From Hedera helix (taxonomy: Eukaryota > Streptophyta > Magnoliopsida > Apiales > Araliaceae), in the NCBI GenBank assembly GCA_947179155.2, contig OX359278.1, positions 23,360,744-23,424,743 on the forward strand: a DNA stretch of 64,000 nucleotides, given 5' to 3'. The position numbers and the translations under genes were made by a program. This document shows, in pieces, positions 1-10,639 of this stretch. How positions within the stretch are numbered: the stretch's first letter is position 1; every line of letters begins with the position of its first letter. The notes beneath the pieces are model-generated. The model was not told where the DNA came from, made no database searches, and saw only the letters and a program-made list of their open reading frames with translations.

Positions 1-1
1 T

Positions 2-1723
2 GCCATGAATGCTGAAGGGGCTGGAGCTGGAGCGGTCCTGGTCTCCATTACGGGCGAGCAATACCCTGTTCTCACCAAATTACAGTTCAGTAACTCAAAC
101 AATACGGCTGAATATGAAGGATGTATAATGGGACTGAGATTCGCCTGCAATATGGGAGTGAAAAGATTAGCCGTGTTCGGAGATTCAGAGTTGGTAATCA
201 GACAGGCAACAGGGGTATATGGCACTAAGGAGCTTCGGTTACTGCCGTACCACCGGTGTGTAATTCGATTGATGCAAGAATTTGAAGACATAGCTTTCCG
301 ACACATTCCCAGGGGGCGGAATGACTTTGCCGATGCATTGGCCACCCTGGCTTCGTTAGTCCATGTACTCGAAAGCAAAGCCACTCCCCAGATTGAAATA
401 ATAATGCAAAATGCTCCGGCTTGCGAAGAACATGTATCGGAGTTATCAGAAGATGTGGTTCAGCCAAATCAGTCCTGGTATCGTGACATTCAGAAATACT
501 TAAGGGATAGGTCTCTCCCCGACCAGGCCAACCGAACGGAAAGGCAGAGAATCCAGAAGATGGCAATGAAATTCTATTTAAGCGGAGATTCCCTGTATAA
601 GAGGGATGTGGGCTTGGGATTATTGCGATGTGTAGACGAGACTCAAGCACAGAAAATCATGGGCGAAGTGCACGGTGGAGTATGTGGGCCGCATATGAGT
701 GGACCGATGTTAGCCAAGAAAATTCTGAGAACGGGGCACTACTGGCTATCACTTAAGGCTGACTGTGACGATCATGTCAAGCGATGTTTCCAATGTCAAG
801 CACACGGTAATGTGATGCATGCGCCTCCTAATGAACTGCACTGTATGACTTCCCCTTGGCCTTTCTCCATGTGGGGTTTGGATGTAATCAGACCCGTGGA
901 ACCCAAAGCGAGCAATGGCGACCGGTTCATTTTCGCCATGATTGATTATTTCACTAAATGGGTGGAGGCAGCTTCTTTCCCCAAAGTAACGCAGGAAGTT
1001 ATAGTCAGTTTCATCAGGAACAATGTCATTTGCCTGTACGGACAGCCTGAAATCTTGGTGTCCGACAATGCCAAGAATCTGAACAATGCCCTTATGAAGG
1101 AGTTATGCGCCCAATTCAAGATCAAGCATCTCAATTCTGTCATTTATAGGCCCAAAATGAATCGGGCCGTGGAGGCGGCAAATAAGAATATAAAGAGGAT
1201 TATGGCGAGAATGTATGCCAATCATCAGGGATGGCCAGATTTGCTGCCCCTCACACTGTTTGCATATCGGACATCAGTTCGTACGTCCACAGGAGCAACC
1301 CCTTACGTCTTGGTATATGGGATGGAGGTCATTTTGCCAGTTGAGATGGAAATGGCGTCCCTCCGAATTTTGCTCGATGCGTGGATTGACGAGGAACATT
1401 GGATACAAAATCGGTACGACCAATTAGCCTTAATAGATGAAAGGAGAGTGGCGGCTATATTACACGGTCAATTGTATCAGCAACGCATCTCTCGATCGTA
1501 CGACAACAAGATACGGTCCCGAAAATTCAAGGAAAATGACTTAGTGCTAAAGAGGGTCATGCCCTGTCAAGACGAAGCCAAAGGGAAATTCGCTCCAAAT
1601 TGGGAAGGACCCTTCGTGATCAAGAAGGTCCTATCTAGAGGGGCCCTCATCCTACAAGAAATGGATGACGAGGTATTTCCGCAGTCCCTGAATTCTGACT
1701 CAGTGAAACGGTTCTATGCTTGA
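2..1723 (+). CDS. pol: Pol C-terminal part: aRNase H and integrase of a Tat element (partial)
   Basis: The reading frame enters from the left edge and stays open for 573 codons. Numbering from the first ATG (base 5), residues ~1-115 resemble the archaeal-like RNase H special to Tat elements, with E36 in NNTAEYE and D60 in FGDSELV, and an ADALATLAS end. Integrase follows: an HHCC zinc domain (H223 to C261/C264), then a DDE core with D293, D354 and E390, giving D-35-E spacing. The C-terminal GPFVIKKV...INSDSVK-like stretch is usual for this lineage. Oddities: the usual GIDVIGP reads GLDVIRP, TDNG reads SDNA and YRPQMNG reads YRPKMNR. The catalytic acids remain, but activity is doubtful. No stop or frameshift was seen. 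Confidence 0.9.
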   Translation, partial: AMNAEGAGAGAVLVSITGEQYPVLTKLQFSNSNNTAEYEGCIMGLRFACNMGVKRLAVFGDSELVIRQATGVYGTKELRLLPYHRCVIRLMQEFEDIAFRHIPRGRNDFADALATLASLVHVLESKATPQIEIIMQNAPACEEHVSELSEDVVQPNQSWYRDIQKYLRDRSLPDQANRTERQRIQKMAMKFYLSGDSLYKRDVGLGLLRCVDETQAQKIMGEVHGGVCGPHMSGPMLAKKILRTGHYWLSLKADCDDHVKRCFQCQAHGNVMHAPPNELHCMTSPWPFSMWGLDVIRPVEPKASNGDRFIFAMIDYFTKWVEAASFPKVTQEVIVSFIRNNVICLYGQPEILVSDNAKNLNNALMKELCAQFKIKHLNSVIYRPKMNRAVEAANKNIKRIMARMYANHQGWPDLLPLTLFAYRTSVRTSTGATPYVLVYGMEVILPVEMEMASLRILLDAWIDEEHWIQNRYDQLALIDERRVAAILHGQLYQQRISRSYDNKIRSRKFKENDLVLKRVMPCQDEAKGKFAPNWEGPFVIKKVLSRGALILQEMDDEVFPQSLNSDSVKRFYA

Positions 1724-2226
1724 AAAAAAAAATTCTATCTCCCTTTGTAACTCGAACTACGTAGGACCTGATCTCTTGAGTTTGTGGGAGTATGTAGGCA
1801 GCCATCATAGCGCGGTCCATTCTATACAAAATAATAAACCTTATCCATATACCAAACCCATTTCTAGAAAGCCCCGAAACCCTACTTTGACGAATACATG
1901 CCAAATCTTACCCAAACCTAACCGTATAATCAGCCCAAAATCCAAGACTCACTCCGATGAAATCAGAAGGTCGTGCGGCAATATCTGTGGAGTCCCAATC
2001 AAGACTTGAGGAAAGAAATAAGACAATATATCGAAATCATAATCGGCTGGATAAAATGAGGATCCAATGAAGGGTGACGATGCACCAAAAAAGGGAAATG
2101 ACTAAACCATAAATATTTCTCTATATATACAAAATATTTTGATTACAAAGTCTGTCTTTTAAATAATAATGATGAAACTAGCATAGTCCGTGCAGGGAAT
2201 AAAACCCTCTACAGGTCAGAAACCAG
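1724..2226. other. Non-coding stretch between pol and the opposite-strand gene
   Basis: About 500 bases between the pol stop and the 3' end of the opposite-strand DUF7745-like gene. Base composition turns AT-rich. I see no conserved ORF. In Tat elements this is the start of the region between pol and the 3' LTR. It should hold the 3' untranslated part and poly(A) site of the opposite-strand transcript, but I cannot point to a definite signal. Confidence 0.5.
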
Positions 2227-3853
2227 CTAGAGCAGGATAGATAGAATAGTCGAGGCATCGTAAACCTCAGGCTCGGCCGCAATCTGCTGTCCCATCATGT
2301 CAATCCGAGCCAAAAGAGCAGCAGCACTACTAATAGTCGCAGAATGGGCCTCCATGATGACTCTGACCTGCTCAAGTATACTATCTCTGGCAGAGAGGGC
2401 GACATTACGGGCTAGTACAGCAGCATCCCACTCCGCGTGGGCGGTATCCCTCTCAGTCTCAGTAGCACTCAAGGCTGATCGGAGCCGGGTACCCTCAATT
2501 ATTAGTCTCTGGATCCGATCCGGCAAATCAGGACAAGGGACATGCACCGCGGCAGAAACATCCTCAACATCAGATCTAGGCGCTAACTCTGAAAGCTCCG
2601 AGGGAATGACTACATCTGAACTGGTCTCAGCTGGGAAAAGTCCTCGAGAACCATCCAATACCCCAATCGGGTCAAAGTCGGCAATCTCAGAATCTCCTCG
2701 CAACCATAGCAGATAATCGGGTGTCTAACCCGGATGACTATCCCCAAACTCGGCCAAGACCCTGTGTGACCAAAGATCATATACCCTCAGCATCTCCCTC
2801 TCTGTCTGAGTCGATATGAGGAATCGGTAGTCAGCTGCTTCCGCAAAAAGATGAAGATCCTGCATCTGGTCAAACTGCCCTATGACAGCTAAGGGGTGGT
2901 GAGTCGTCACCCCCCTCAAACCGAGAAGAGGAAGGAAATCAAGTGGGGGCACGTGAGTCAAGAAGCTCAGGAAGGAGCAATAACCTGAGTAGATCAGGAG
3001 ATGGAAGGGCTCCTCAAAGGCCGATAAGAACTCCCTCCATGAGGCCGCATCAGTGCATCGCCGGGGGCGGAATGAGAACTGCGTGGCCAAGCTGTGGCTA
3101 AAACTGAATCCGTGTCGTCGAAATTGCCCGATGGGTCTGAGGTGGCTCATGAACCATACATATAACAAAGTAGAGCTTCCCCTGAATATGCGGCCAGGGA
3201 AAGAATAACAATACGAGGCCGACAGGTAAGTCTCTACAAGTATCATGGGAAGGATGGTATGATCCTCTTGGAGGGCCTGAACCGCTACGATAACCCGCAT
3301 ATCCAGGAGGTCATCCCCGGCAGGCATATATAGAACTGATATGATACATGCCATCAAAACATCCACTCTCAAAGCGCCCCAACGCTCCTCAGACACTGAA
3401 AAAATCACTGGAGAATCGAGAGAAGCTGTCCACCGAGCCAAATCTGTCAACCAAGAAGGGTAGAGGAACAAGATGGCTCGAAGAGATCACAGATAGCAAA
3501 GTTGTCCTCTGCAAGTCTGTAAAAGTCAGGAACTGACGGCGCATATGGCCTAAGGTAACCCTTGCGCAGGGACCATCCACCGACAAACCAGTAAAGCGAG
3601 CATACTCCTCAAGGGTGGGGGTCAGATACTCCAGCTCAAACCTGAAAACATGTCTGTCCGGGATCCAGCAATTGAGAATGCCGTCAACAAAGCCCGGCGG
3701 CACCTGGAATGACAAAAGAGACAAGGAGTGTCCCAAAAGACCCTCTGCGATGATCCGGTCGGAGGGTAGCAAACTATCCAGCCACAAGCGGAGCCTGCCA
3801 ATGATCCATGAGGGGGCGCGAGGGCCCACGCGAACCACATACAGGGATGACAT
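2227..3853 (-). pseudogene. DUF7745-like gene on the strand opposite pol, one frameshift and one stop
   Basis: The ATG at 3853 opens a frame with an FELEYLTPTLEEYARF segment like the conserved start of plant DUF7745 proteins. The match continues in a second frame: RWGALRVDVLMACI, DMRVIVAVQAL, LYVWFMSHL, then FLPLLGLRGV...HHPLAVIGQFDQMQDL. The two frames overlap between 3389 and 3486, too short for an intron, so a one-base frameshift is likely. A TAG at 2725-2727 then breaks the second frame, which continues in phase as TPDYLLWLRGDSE and ends in an Ala/Arg/Glu-rich, probably coiled-coil tail at 2227. Restored length would be about 540 residues. Function is unknown; such proteins are linked to mobile elements. 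It lies 232 bases downstream of the PMD gene on the same strand. Confidence 0.7.
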
Positions 3854-4085
3854 CTGTAAAAAGCAGTATCAAAAGACTATACAGGGTCAATTTCTTTATC
3901 CACGTATATAATAAATCATGTATCATACAAGCTATAATGGAATAAATGGATCATCAGAAAGAAGAGACTATGCATAAAATAAAGATAATTCTGTACATAA
4001 TACATGGAATGAAAAATGATGATGATAAATAAAACAAACAGGTCCAAATACAGGGGCCCTAGCCTATCTAAATCTAGTCGGCGCA

Positions 4086-6036
4086 CTATATGCCCTCAAT
4101 AAAAGTATCATCATCAAACTGGTTCGCATGGCCCACGTCCCCAGGAATGGAAGCCTCAGCGCCAAAGTTCAGATCTGGGTAGGAATAAGGCGAAGCAGGG
4201 GCATCCGATGAGCCGGGAGCTGCACCAAAGTCAGGTCCGTACGGGTCTGCAACATAAGCTTTCTCTGGATCCTGGCCCAAGCTCCGAACGAAAGATGACA
4301 ACTGGTCCACCCGCCGAGTCAGGGAAGCAATCTGGTCTGAGTGGGTGGGGGCCCGAACACACTCCATCCAGTCTGTCATCATCACAGACCCGTGAACCAG
4401 GTCTCCAAGGAAGAAGGTGGCCCGAGTCTGAGGGCCAATAGTACGAGGTCTCCACCAAGCACTAAAGCTATCAGTCGTCTGAGGGCCATCTGACAGCATA
4501 TATCCGTCTTCCCCGGCCATCAATGCCTCTGGGAGATGGGCATCCATGAACCAAAATCTCCGTGAAGGAGGAGCGAAAGGGATACGGACCTCCCCTGAAA
4601 CACACCTGATAGCGCGCTCCCCCAAATACAGCTCCCACCCACCATAAGTCAGAAGGGGGATGCGACGGGTGGACAAAGCCAACTCCAGGTCCGCGGGAAA
4701 GCAACCAGCAAAATCCGCCGCCAGATGAACCGCAGTGTAGGGGACCCATGTCACGTCCGCCGAAGAGATCATCTCTAACTGCAGCCGGCAGTGGGAAAAA
4801 CTATCTGACACCGGGGTCTCCGCCAAAGTGTTATGATGCCAACGACGACCCTTGGGATAAGTCTCTGGACCGAGGGTAGTAATCGGCCGCAGGCAGGGCA
4901 GCCGCTCATAGGCCCAAAACTGATAAACAAGGAAAATGGGACATGAGTACCAGGGATGGCAAAGGAATGAAACAAGTGCAAAGCGGCAAAATGAATGAGA
5001 CTTACCAACAGAAAGGGATAAAACCCCAGCCAAGCATCCGTCTGCCCCTCTGAGCGAAGGCGAAGGCCGTGGAGGAAATAAGCGAAGGTGAAGGAACCCC
5101 AGTCATAGTCCCCGATCCGATCCACATCTCGAGTAGCTCCAACGATACTGAAATGGATGGTCGAGGAGTTGTTCCCCAGAAAACAGCCCCTCATGATAGT
5201 CAAGAATAGACGTCGGAGCAAGAAGTCACGAGCGGATCGGTCCTCGGGAAATGGCTCAGAAAGGGCCCCTCCAATAGCATCCACAGCTAAAGCTCCTGAT
5301 CGGATGCTGCGGGCCTTAAAGACCTTACCCTGAGGAGTGTACCCCAACAAGGATCGAACGGTTACTGGGGTGATGTCCGGCTCCAGAGGAACACGGGGAC
5401 CAGAGAACTCCACCCCGGTAATATAACGCCAGTCTAGAGGGGTCAACAGCAGCTCGCAGTCCAGAAGATGAAGCGACTGGGTCTGGTGGAACCAGCGCTC
5501 AGATAAGGCCCTCATATAGCCCCAGGGGCACCGGCGAGGGGCAATGGTAAAGAAATGTCTGAACCCCCAAGAGTCTACCATCCCCCTGTAGTCAGGATGC
5601 AGCGCATGGTAGAGGGTGTAAATGCTGAACCAGTTGCCCCGAGGCTGGGTAAACTCAGGAACCTGCGACAACCGCCGAAACAGTCAGTCCTGATAATCTC
5701 ACAAGGTTGAATGAATTTAAACAACGGATATACCTCGTTAGCCGCAAGGTAGGCTGAGGGGTGACGACCGAGATCAGAACCGAGCAGATCCGGTATCCTA
5801 GCACGAGCCCCGGGTAAGGTCCGACGCGTGGGAGGGGCCGCTGTGCCAGAAGGACCCGCCTCTGCCTCAGCTGGGGCGTCCTCATCAACATCAGGCTGAA
5901 CGGGGCGAATAACAGACTCCACCAGTCTATGGGAATGACGGGTCAGGACTGGAGCTGGAGCTGAGGTAGCCGCTCTACGACGACGGACACCCGCAACCCG
6001 GGGCACTATGGAGCCACTGGGAGCAGCAGGATCCAT
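4086..6036 (-). CDS. Plant mobile domain (PMD, aminotransferase-like) protein, three exons, opposite strand to pol
   Basis: Proposed exons are 6036-5734, 5662-5006 and 4919-4086 (101, 219 and 277 codons plus stop; 597 residues). Both introns have GT-AG ends and phase 0: GAG|GTATAT...TCGCAG|GTT and TTG|GTAAGT...TATCAG|TTT. Joining these exons restores one open frame that none of the three frames has alone. PMD features in order: a Pro/Ala/Arg-rich N-terminus (~1-90), GFRHFFTIAP, ALSERWF, a LLTPLDWRYITGVEFSGPRV core, RDFLLRRLFLTIMRGCFLG, DRIGDYDWGSFTFAYFLHGLR, and FWAYERLPCLRP at the exon 3 start. The tail holds a short coiled coil (DQIASLTRRVDQL) and ends FDDDTFIEGI. PMD proteins occur in transposons and in MAIN-type host genes; a biochemical role is not known. 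Opposite orientation would spare the introns from loss during retrotransposition. Confidence 0.78.
4920..5005 (-). other. Intron 2 of the PMD gene (86 bp)
   Basis: The minus strand has a strong plant donor, GTAAGTCTC, after TTTCTGTTG. The acceptor TTGTTTATCAG lies before TTTTGGGCC, with a T-rich tract ahead of it. Removal joins ...GFYPFLL to FWAYERLP, a junction that matches the usual PMD order. The phase is 0. Confidence 0.75.
5663..5733 (-). other. Intron 1 of the PMD gene (71 bp)
   Basis: On the minus strand it begins GTATATCC after GAG and ends TGTCGCAG before GTTCCTGAG. It falls exactly between codons, and removing it joins two PMD-like stretches. At 71 bp it is near the lower limit for plant introns. 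Unspliced reading soon meets a stop downstream, which supports removal. Confidence 0.65.
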
Positions 6037-6768
6037 AACTGAAACAACATCACGAAAAGGAGGTACATCCTTAGCCCGTTATCTTTCAAGAAATCTCATT
6101 GCATATTGCTAGAAATCATAGGGCAGCATGGCATGTTTATGAGATTGGAAATGCATAAATTAGTCTCTAAGGGTGCGCTAGATTTCCCGAAATTTTGGCA
6201 GAGTTTCGTTTGTAAAATGGGCATCCCATGCACGATCAGGCATGTTTAATCAAGTCAGGCAACCAACAAATCCAAAATGCAAGTGAAAATAATGCATCGA
6301 GAGCATAAAATGACTAAAACAATAGAATTTCCAAAATAATGAGGCATGTCTACAAAACCCGGTATTTATCTATGTTGCGTGTAACACAAATATCACATAT
6401 AGGCATGCATTGATAAAATTAAAATATTCAAACAAACAAATGTATAGTAAAATGAAAGCGAAAATCAAAGAAAAAGGAGTTAAAACGTTACCCAAAGTGC
6501 GTAGACTGATTTAAACGGAGCAGATTTTGCCAAAAGATGTCCAAAAGATGAAAAAGCCGGGTGGGGGACGAGGAAAACTGAGAACGAGAGAAAGAGAAGT
6601 TAAAGAAAGTGGCAGATCGCGGGGTGTCGCGATCTGAAATAGTGCCGATCCTAGCCGCAGATGCACCTGCGGCTGGTCTCGATGCCTTTTTGCCTGCCTT
6701 TTTGTTACCCCGAGTCAACATGTAGCTTGTCACATGTTAAGATACAAGTTTTTGGAACCGGATGACCG
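6037..6768. other. Tat 3' untranslated region and putative promoter side of the opposite-strand PMD gene
   Basis: No convincing ORF. Read on the minus strand it is the upstream region of the PMD gene and should hold its promoter, but I cannot assign a TATA box with confidence. Just ahead of the PMD ATG the minus strand reads GTTGTTTCAG, an acceptor-like string, so a 5' leader intron is possible. Near 6650-6680 it contains a GC-rich inverted motif (GCCGCAG...CTGCGGC) that recurs in the 3' LTR near 7500-7640. Confidence 0.4.
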
Positions 6769-6948
6769 ATTCAAAAACGACCAGTCAGAAACGATACCTG
6801 ATAAATTCAAAAACGACCCGTCAGCAACGATACCTGACCAATTCAAAAATGACCCGTCAAAAGCGATACCTGACCAATTCAAAAACGACCAGTCAGAAAC
6901 GATACCTGACCAATTCAAAAATGACCCACCAGAGACGAGACCCGGGCA
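6769..6948 (+). repeat. Tandem repeat, five 36-bp units, in the Tat 3' region
   Basis: Five head-to-tail copies of a 36-bp unit beginning ATTCAAAAACGACCAGTCAG and containing GATACCTGA, with a few substitutions each. Since 36 is a multiple of three, one frame reads as a 12-residue peptide repeat (FKNDQSETIPDQ type), but the surroundings suggest this is not coding. Tat elements are known for variable tandem repeats between their last gene and the 3' LTR. Confidence 0.9.
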
Positions 6949-7111
6949 GTGTTCATTCGTAACTTTGAAACTAACCTCTACATGAACATATTGAATGTGA
7001 CATCGCATCATCTTAACGTCTGTGCGGCATCGTTAAATATGTATTGGCATTTTCATGCATCGGGTGCCTACTTCTTTATCATGTCCATTTTATATTTCAT
7101 TCCATAAATAT

Positions 7112-7127
7112 GATAACGAGGGGCAGT
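7112..7127 (+). promoter_or_regulatory. Polypurine tract of the Tat element
   Basis: GATAACGAGGGGCAGT lies directly before the LTR start TGTAGACACC. The purine-rich run next to a TGTAGACACC start is the usual plus-strand primer arrangement in Tat/Ogre elements. Confidence 0.8.
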
Positions 7128-9309
7128 TGTAGACACCCAAATTTTGCACTTGTGTACTAACCCTGACAGGAGGGCAAAATCGTCATTTGACCCGACATAC
7201 GAAAAGGAAAGGTGGACGCCAACACGAAGTCACTACCACGGCTTACGATCAAAACTGCCAAACGCACAACGAGAATCGAGTCATTTTAGGCGAGACACAT
7301 GGTCAATCCAGACAAAGGCCAATGCGATCGCCAAAGACGGCAAAGGACCATTACTTTTACAGCAGTAGGGGGCATTGCTCCCGAGAAACCATGCACAAAA
7401 ACGATTTATGTATCAGGAAACAACCTTCCAAAATAATACAGCAGAAATTGGCGAATTATGATTGCGTGGCACGGAAATCGAAAAAAAGCAAGTCGGGCAG
7501 CCGCGGCTGCACCTGCGGCCACCGACAAAGGGGACAGTGCGCGGCTCGAGGAGACACCCCGGCAGCTGAGGATTCGGCGCGGGCGGCTAGCGAGCACAGC
7601 CGCAGATGCACCTGCGACCAGCCGCAGTTGCACCTGCGGAATGCTATACATTGCCATTTCCACCCGAGAGACAAAGAAGAAGAGAAAATTTTAAGTTTTT
7701 AGAGAGAGAGAGTGCGCGGGAAGAGAGAGAAAGGCTCGGACCTTGATAGATTCAAGCAACAAATCCGTTTTCTTTTGCTAATTAGTTAAGTGTTCTTGTG
7801 GTTTTGTCCGATTCGTGAAATAAGAAGCTTTCATCGATATTTTGCAAGGTGAAAAAGGGTGTTTTTCTTGGTTATTTTATTGCTTGTATTGCTAGTATAA
7901 TCTCGTGTTTTGGATTGTTTAATGTAGTATGTTGTTATATTGATGATGATCCGTGGATTAGGGGTTATTAGCGAGGGTTCCATCGGAACGTAACTTCCTC
8001 TTAATGCCCCGATGACATCCGTACGGTGATATATCGTTTATTGTGGTAATGAATAGTTCGTAGTGTTGAGTTTGCGATCTTTGAAGTTATGTAATGTAAT
8101 AACGAGTCTAGTATTGTTAGATTTGCCTTGGTATGGTTGTGCAACGATTTGGGTAACTGTGAGCCTAGGGAGGAGATCCTCGTGATCAAATCCCGATGAT
8201 GGACATTTTTGGTGTATGTAATCATTGTATAGGGTCCATGGTTGTATATATGTAATATCGGGCCTTAAAGCGATACCAAACCGTGATCGGGTTAAGGCCC
8301 CGTAATAATAAAATATGTGATTGTGGGTGTTTGGGGTTATTTAGATGGCTCACATGCCCATGGATAGCCCCGACACGTTTTGAATGCTTGTTTTGATTTA
8401 CGACACAAAAAACGATTTTCCAAAATAAGGCAAACGATGAAGATTTTCTAAAAATGATCAAATTAGGATATTAGATTCATGAGGTTTAAAAATTAAGAGT
8501 TTTGGCGAACTTTGATCCTTGTTTGACGAAAAGGCTCCATGTGGTTTTGAAATGTCATAAAATATGTTTTCGTAAAAAATAGATAAACGTTTTCATTAAA
8601 CTTTGTGCATAGGGTTAAAGAGTTTTAGAAGTTGCCTTCATTTTATTTGAATTTATTGTTAGAACGCAATGTATAGTCTCGATTCCTATTTGACAAAAGT
8701 TTAAAAAACTATTGTTTCCTAAAAATGTCATCTAATAAAAAATCCTCATCGTTTTCGAAATTAAAATCAATCTTTATTATAAAAAAAACGAAGCCTTGTC
8801 ATTTGGGTCAAAAGACGTCTAAACACTTTCTCGATAAAACACCTTTGCCATATAAAATCAAAGCAACTTTTATGCAAAAAATTCACCACAAACATTCATT
8901 TAGGCACACACGTACACATTTGCGCACCCCCACATTTTAGGATTTAAGAGAATTGGAAAACATCGAGATTGCGGTAACCGTGTTTCACGGAAGTCGGGGG
9001 GTGCCTAACACCTTCCCCTCACTTAAGCAAGCCCCCGAACTCTATGAATCTCAGTTCGCGGACCAATTGAATCGGAGTCACATATGAGCCAACGATTACG
9101 AAAACAAAATTCGGATGAGTTGGTACATCCATTTCAAATATACCCACTGGCGACTCTGGTCAACTGGCTCATTATAAAATCGACCTTTCGAAACCCCGTC
9201 GACACTTAAGCCGACCCTTTTCAAAAATCACATCTTGAATCCAAAGGCTAAAATTGGAAAGGGCATTTTATTATTAAAAAACGAAGCGACGAAAATCCCG
9301 GCGTCGACA
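7128..9309 (+). repeat. 3' LTR of the Tat element (2182 bp)
   Basis: It starts TGTAGACACCC and ends GGCGTCGACA, with TG...CA termini. Near the start it carries GC-rich copies of an inverted motif (CCGCAG..GCACCTGCGG) between about 7497 and 7640, then a purine-rich AGAGAGAGAGAG tract near 7702. The string TGGCGACTCT at 9148 resembles a Tat primer-binding site. I treat it as LTR-internal because the sequence continues to a better CGACA end and the matching chromovirus LTR resumes right after 9309. Its 5' partner is outside the window, so the right end is inferred. Confidence 0.72.
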
Positions 9310-9597
9310 ATATATATATATATATATATATAGGAGTATATATATATAATTAAAGCATTAAAAATAAACCAAAAATGGGTGATTAAATCCCATTTTTGCT
9401 GAGATTGTAGGGGCCCCACTTAGGGTGGCTTGTTTGCTCACATTGCTTCTAACACACACTATGTCATAGTAGCTCACCAACATTAGTCTTTCAGCACATC
9501 TATCAACATGTTCATCCATGCAATAGTAAACTAAATTAAGCTCTAAATTCACCAACATTGGTGAATTAGGAGAGTTAATGAATGATTAGCATTTGGC

Positions 9598-9605
9598 TAT
9601 ATATA
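9598..9605 (+). promoter_or_regulatory. TATA box of the chromovirus A LTR
   Basis: TATATATA inside GGCTATATATAGGATG, the canonical plant context, followed about 40-130 bases later by an AGAGAGAAA purine-rich leader. The 3' LTR keeps the same box at 18994-19001. Minus-oriented LTRs A and F keep related boxes at 49850-49856 and 61899-61906. Confidence 0.7.
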
Positions 9606-10415
9606 GGATGCTCCACTCATGTGCTATGTTGGTTAGTTCATTTGTAAACATTTCTAGAGAGAAAAAGTGAGAGCATTTGAGAGAGAAAAGAGAGAAACAC
9701 CTGTGAGTTGTGAGAAATTGCTAGAGAAAGTGCTTGGTGGATGTCCAATAGTCTCATAACATACTTTGCTAGGAGAAGAAGAAAGGCACACAAGTCATTA
9801 AGGTTTAAAAGTACTTCAACCATTTCATATTTCATTTTTATAGCCTATAAGTGTTTTAATCAGTTAAAATATATTTTTAACAGATCAAAACTTATTTTGA
9901 TGGTCTAGAAGTCTTAAACTATATTATATATGTATATTCATGCTTTTAGGTGTTTAGATAATGTTTTGGTATACGTTGTATGCATAAAAATGGAAGAAAT
10001 GTTCATATTAAGCTTTACCGGTAAAACCTTAGATGCCTATGTGCTATTTAATATTATAGTTTGAAATGTACAAGTTGGAAAATAAATTTCTATGGCTATA
10101 AAGTTACATATATGAGTAATAAAGAAAACTCAACTTGAATCTTTCAAAAATATGTAAAAATAAAGAAGTTATACCTTTTTACCGCAAAACATGGCGTTTT
10201 GAAACCTTAGAGTTTTCAATTTATCCTTGTAAGTGATTTTACACCTTTTTACGTTTGGAATTTGAATTTGTGATCTAAAGAAATTGTATAGGGGGGAAAT
10301 TCTGATGAGAATAGACTTAAGAATCACCCCAAAATATTTTAAAATGAATAAGTTACGGATGTCGAAGTGACTGAAGGTCGTGTAGTTCAAAATTTTGGTT
10401 TTTTGAAAATTGTCG

Positions 10416-10440
10416 AGCGCCTACCAAGCTCCTAGGCGCT
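10416..10440 (+). repeat. GC-rich inverted repeat in the LTR (AGCGCCTA/TAGGCGCT)
   Basis: Eight-base arms AGCGCCTA and TAGGCGCT lie in otherwise AT-rich DNA, followed by a CCGGGTCGGG stretch. In the 3' LTR the same spot holds a perfect 16-bp palindrome, AAGCGCCTAGGCGCTT (19820-19835). Confidence 0.8.
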
Positions 10441-10639
10441 TGAATCAGCTGGCTCTGGGAGCAAATTTTGTCCGGGTTGGGTCGGTTAGGTCCGGGTCGG
10501 GTTTTTCTTTGAAAAATTAAGTTAAAACAAGTGTAAAATGAATATGTTAGGATATTAAACTAAAATATATGAAGTCTATTTATAGCTAAATGTTTAAAAT
10601 AAATTTTAAGGTTAACCCAATTTAAAAAGTTAACTATTA

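Larger units (their letters stand above)
1..9309 (+). mobile_element. Tat-lineage Ty3/gypsy retrotransposon, 3' portion
   Basis: This is the 3' part of a Tat-type element: pol end (aRNase H and integrase), two opposite-strand genes, a 36-bp tandem repeat, a polypurine tract and the 3' LTR (7128-9309). The 5' LTR, gag, protease and reverse transcriptase lie left of the window. The base after the LTR end continues an AT run that belongs to the 5' LTR of chromovirus A, so the element appears to have inserted into that LTR. Because the target is (TA)n, the 5-bp target duplication (probably ATATA) cannot be verified here. The open pol frame and intact PMD gene suggest it is the youngest element of the left nest. 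Confidence 0.85.

Noticed and set aside
225..650. A 141-codon minus-strand ORF across the Tat pol.
   Set aside because: It is a shadow of the well-supported RNase H and integrase frame on the plus strand, with no recognisable domain.
3389..3486. An intron to explain the frame change in the DUF7745-like gene.
   Set aside because: The overlap of both frames is under 100 bases and has no suitable GT...AG pair long enough for a plant intron, so a small frameshift is simpler.
6734..7011. ORFs on both strands across the 36-bp repeat as a repeat protein.
   Set aside because: Any frame free of stops in one unit stays open in all of them. There is no flanking coding sequence, and the place is a known non-coding repeat region of Tat elements.
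7144..7702. Overlapping ORFs on both strands in the Tat LTR.
   Set aside because: They lie wholly in the LTR, overlap one another in opposite strands and follow GC-rich inverted repeats. No domain was seen.
9148..9157. TGGCGACTCT as a Tat primer-binding site, which would place the LTR end near 9146.
   Set aside because: A primer site should not follow a 3' LTR. The sequence runs on to a CGTCGACA end at 9309, and the chromovirus LTR resumes exactly there. Tat LTRs often carry such a string near their own end.
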